Source of the DNA: Sacculina carcini
Lineage: Eukaryota > Arthropoda > Thecostraca > Sacculinidae
Assembly: GCA_916048095.2 (NCBI GenBank)
Contig: OU696593.1
Coordinates: 5,150,830 to 5,214,829 of the forward strand
Direction of reading: 5' to 3'
DNA length: 64,000 nucleotides
Shown here: positions 62,228-64,000 of the stretch, piece by piece
How the letters are laid out: each line of letters opens with the position of its first letter
Numbering within the stretch: position 1 is the first letter of the stretch
Program-made: the position numbers and the translations under genes
Notes under the pieces: generated by a model
Databases searched by the model: none
Seen by the model: only the letters and a program-made list of their open reading frames with translations
Told to the model about the DNA's origin: nothing

Positions 62228-63808
62228 TGGTATGTGTTTGTATATTTGTGTGCATTTTGTGGTGGCGTTTCGATTTTCGTGCTTGATTCCAGTTCATCTC
62301 CTAATTGTTTGTGAATGCCAGGGTGTCTGGTGTGCTGTGTTGCGCTCACTTAAACCACCAGGGTTTCAGGGTTTGCGCGAAAATCCCCGAATCGATCATT
62401 TTAGAATCAGCAGTTTTGTAGTTTTGTCGAATGGTGGAATGTGTTTTTTGTACCGGCATGCTTTTGTACTTGAATGATTCAGGTATATTTGTGTATACAT
62501 CACATTGAAACTCACGCACACAAAATGGTTTAATGAAGTTTGTGTTTGTTTTGTCGTATCTGCGAAAAATGTAGTGTTTTTCCTAAGGAATGTCAATTTT
62601 TCCACCGTTTTCTTCAATCTCATCTTTTCCGCCTCCCAAATATAAACATTCTTCATATCCCAATTTTACTTAAGTAGTATATATCTAATCTGGATAGAAA
62701 TCTTCAATTTTAGGCAAGTAAGCTTCTGGAAGCTTTCGTAAGCACTCACTCACTCACACACACATATGATGGGCGTTTTTGCGTGTTTATTTATGTAATA
62801 TTCTCTGTTTTTCGTCCACCAAGCCCAGCAGCCAACACCGAGGAAGACGTCAATTAAATGTCACACGGCAAATCGTCAAATATAACTTCGTCAAACATAA
62901 TTTCATCGCAAGGCACTCGATTCGTGTCTGTGTGTCTGTTTGTTTGTGTGTGTGTGTGTCTTCATCGGCGTATAAATGCAAACGGTTAACAAATCACATG
63001 GCTAACATACACACACGCACACACACACACACACACCACAGTAACGCGAGGTAAATATTGGCAGATTAATTGTTCAAAAGGTAAAAATTAACACATCGTG
63101 CACACACACAGACACGCACATGCACAAAACGTCTAGGCTATCGAGTTTGAATGTGTCAGCGTTGTGAAGCGCATAAAAGCCATATCAACATATTAAGGCC
63201 GCCTAAATGGATGGAATGTACGTACGACACTTGTAAACCGCTAGTACCAAACAATAAAATCACCAACACACACACACACATACAAACACACACGCACAGT
63301 TAGGAATGCAGTATCGCACCTACAGAACATGCAGACAACTGCATGACAGCACGCGTGTAAACATGATTGAAAGTGCACGCGAAAAGTCTACCAAAAAGTC
63401 CAATTACACACACACACACACAGTCAGTCAGATTAAACACACACACACATATATACGTACGTATGGAAGAATACGCTAGGTGCCAGCGAAATCGAGAAAA
63501 TAACCGTATACATACTCTCTCATACACACACACTCACTCACTCAAACACACACACAAACACACACTCACACATAAACAAACACACTCACTCAAACACACA
63601 CACTCACTCATAAACACACACACACAAACATAAACACACTCTCACTCACACACACGCACAAATACATACTCAAGATCGTAAGAGACACGCACACACAGAT
63701 AGAAATAGGCGATTATAAAGAGGACCCGGGCACCTGGCCGGGAAGAGTATGAGGGCAACAAGAGACAGAGCAGCAGCAGTAGTGGGAGGAAGTGGAGAAG
63801 GGGGAGGA
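61710..63808. other. CPSF1 3' UTR/intergenic region
   Basis: GT tracts at 61950-62070 and 62113-62226 and AC tracts at 63408-63425 and 63523-63660. No AATAAA occurs in the first 1.5 kb after the stop; the first seen is at about 63254. The CPSF1 poly(A) site is therefore not identified. No coding region was recognised. Confidence 0.6.
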
Positions 63809-64000
63809 TCACAAGTGAAGCACGCCTTCACAGCGTGACGTCAGCAGGCTGATATCGTCGCGATCTTCTTCGGAGCTGCGCTGTGATTGTCGCGACCGCA
63901 GAGAACTGCCGCCTCCACCGCTAACTCCGCTCGTCTGCGATTCGCGACTTAGCTGAGAACTGCGCGGTGCCGAGCCCCGGATTACACCACTGCTAAAGTT
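63809..64000 (-). CDS. C-terminal exon of an unknown gene running off the right edge
   Basis: The minus strand is open from the window edge to TGA at 63809-63811: 63 codons with GC-rich, codon-like composition unlike its surroundings. It reads NFSSGVIRGSAPRSSQLSRE ... SGGGGSSLRSRQSQ ... SEEDRDDISLL and ends CEGVLHL. It is Ser/Arg/Gly-rich and likely disordered, such as a cytoplasmic or regulatory tail. The family is not recognised. There is no start codon, so the 5' part lies beyond the window. Confidence 0.5.
   Translation of the reverse strand, partial: NFSSGVIRGSAPRSSQLSRESQTSGVSGGGGSSLRSRQSQRSSEEDRDDISLLTSRCEGVLHL

Overview
This window is animal nuclear DNA: genes are split by GT-AG introns, and the spaces between exons are packed with GT/AC and TA microsatellites, minisatellites, SINEs, hAT-like MITEs and a LINE. 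No part looks bacterial, viral or organellar. The gene set (a crossveinless-2/BMPER BMP regulator, a POMGNT1-type glycosyltransferase, TIMM10 and CPSF1) points to an invertebrate metazoan, probably a bilaterian and perhaps a lophotrochozoan. The phylum cannot be settled from sequence alone.

Layout. 1-3780: gene-free DNA with a 14-bp minisatellite, a 20-bp minisatellite and inverted GT/AC tracts. 3794-3859: a compact promoter-like cluster (two CRE palindromes, CCAAT box, GC box). 5846-21727 (+): crossveinless-2/BMPER in 12 reconstructed coding exons (signal peptide, five VWC modules, VWD, C8-like region); the expected C-terminal TIL module was not found. 23670-25916 (+): two-exon POMGNT1-like gene. 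26300-26626 (-): single-exon TIMM10, tail to tail with POMGNT1. 28010-61709 (+): CPSF1, 25 exons that join in phase to exactly 1488 codons plus stop. 63809-64000 (-): last coding exon of a gene that continues beyond the right edge.

The CPSF1 introns hold most of the accessory sequence: a 2.1-kb 17-bp satellite, an antisense 368-codon ORF nested in intron 17, a near-intact Jockey-superfamily-like LINE in intron 19 (ORF1/ORF2 junction with an A AAA AAG heptamer), a 5'-truncated antisense LINE in intron 13, an antisense tRNA-Val-type SINE beside exon 16, a tandem array of six p53-family decamers in intron 18, tandem splice-site look-alikes in introns 6 and 10, and an AATAAA plus GU-rich element in intron 5.

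The genes do not form an operon. CPSF1 acts in pre-mRNA 3'-end formation, TIMM10 in mitochondrial import, POMGNT1 in Golgi O-mannose glycosylation, and CV2/BMPER in extracellular BMP modulation. The most notable shared property is intron architecture: several introns have AC repeats near the donor and GT repeats near the acceptor, able to base-pair in the pre-mRNA. Exon boundaries were inferred by hand from splice consensus, phase agreement and recalled conservation with vertebrate homologues; no transcript data or searches were available.
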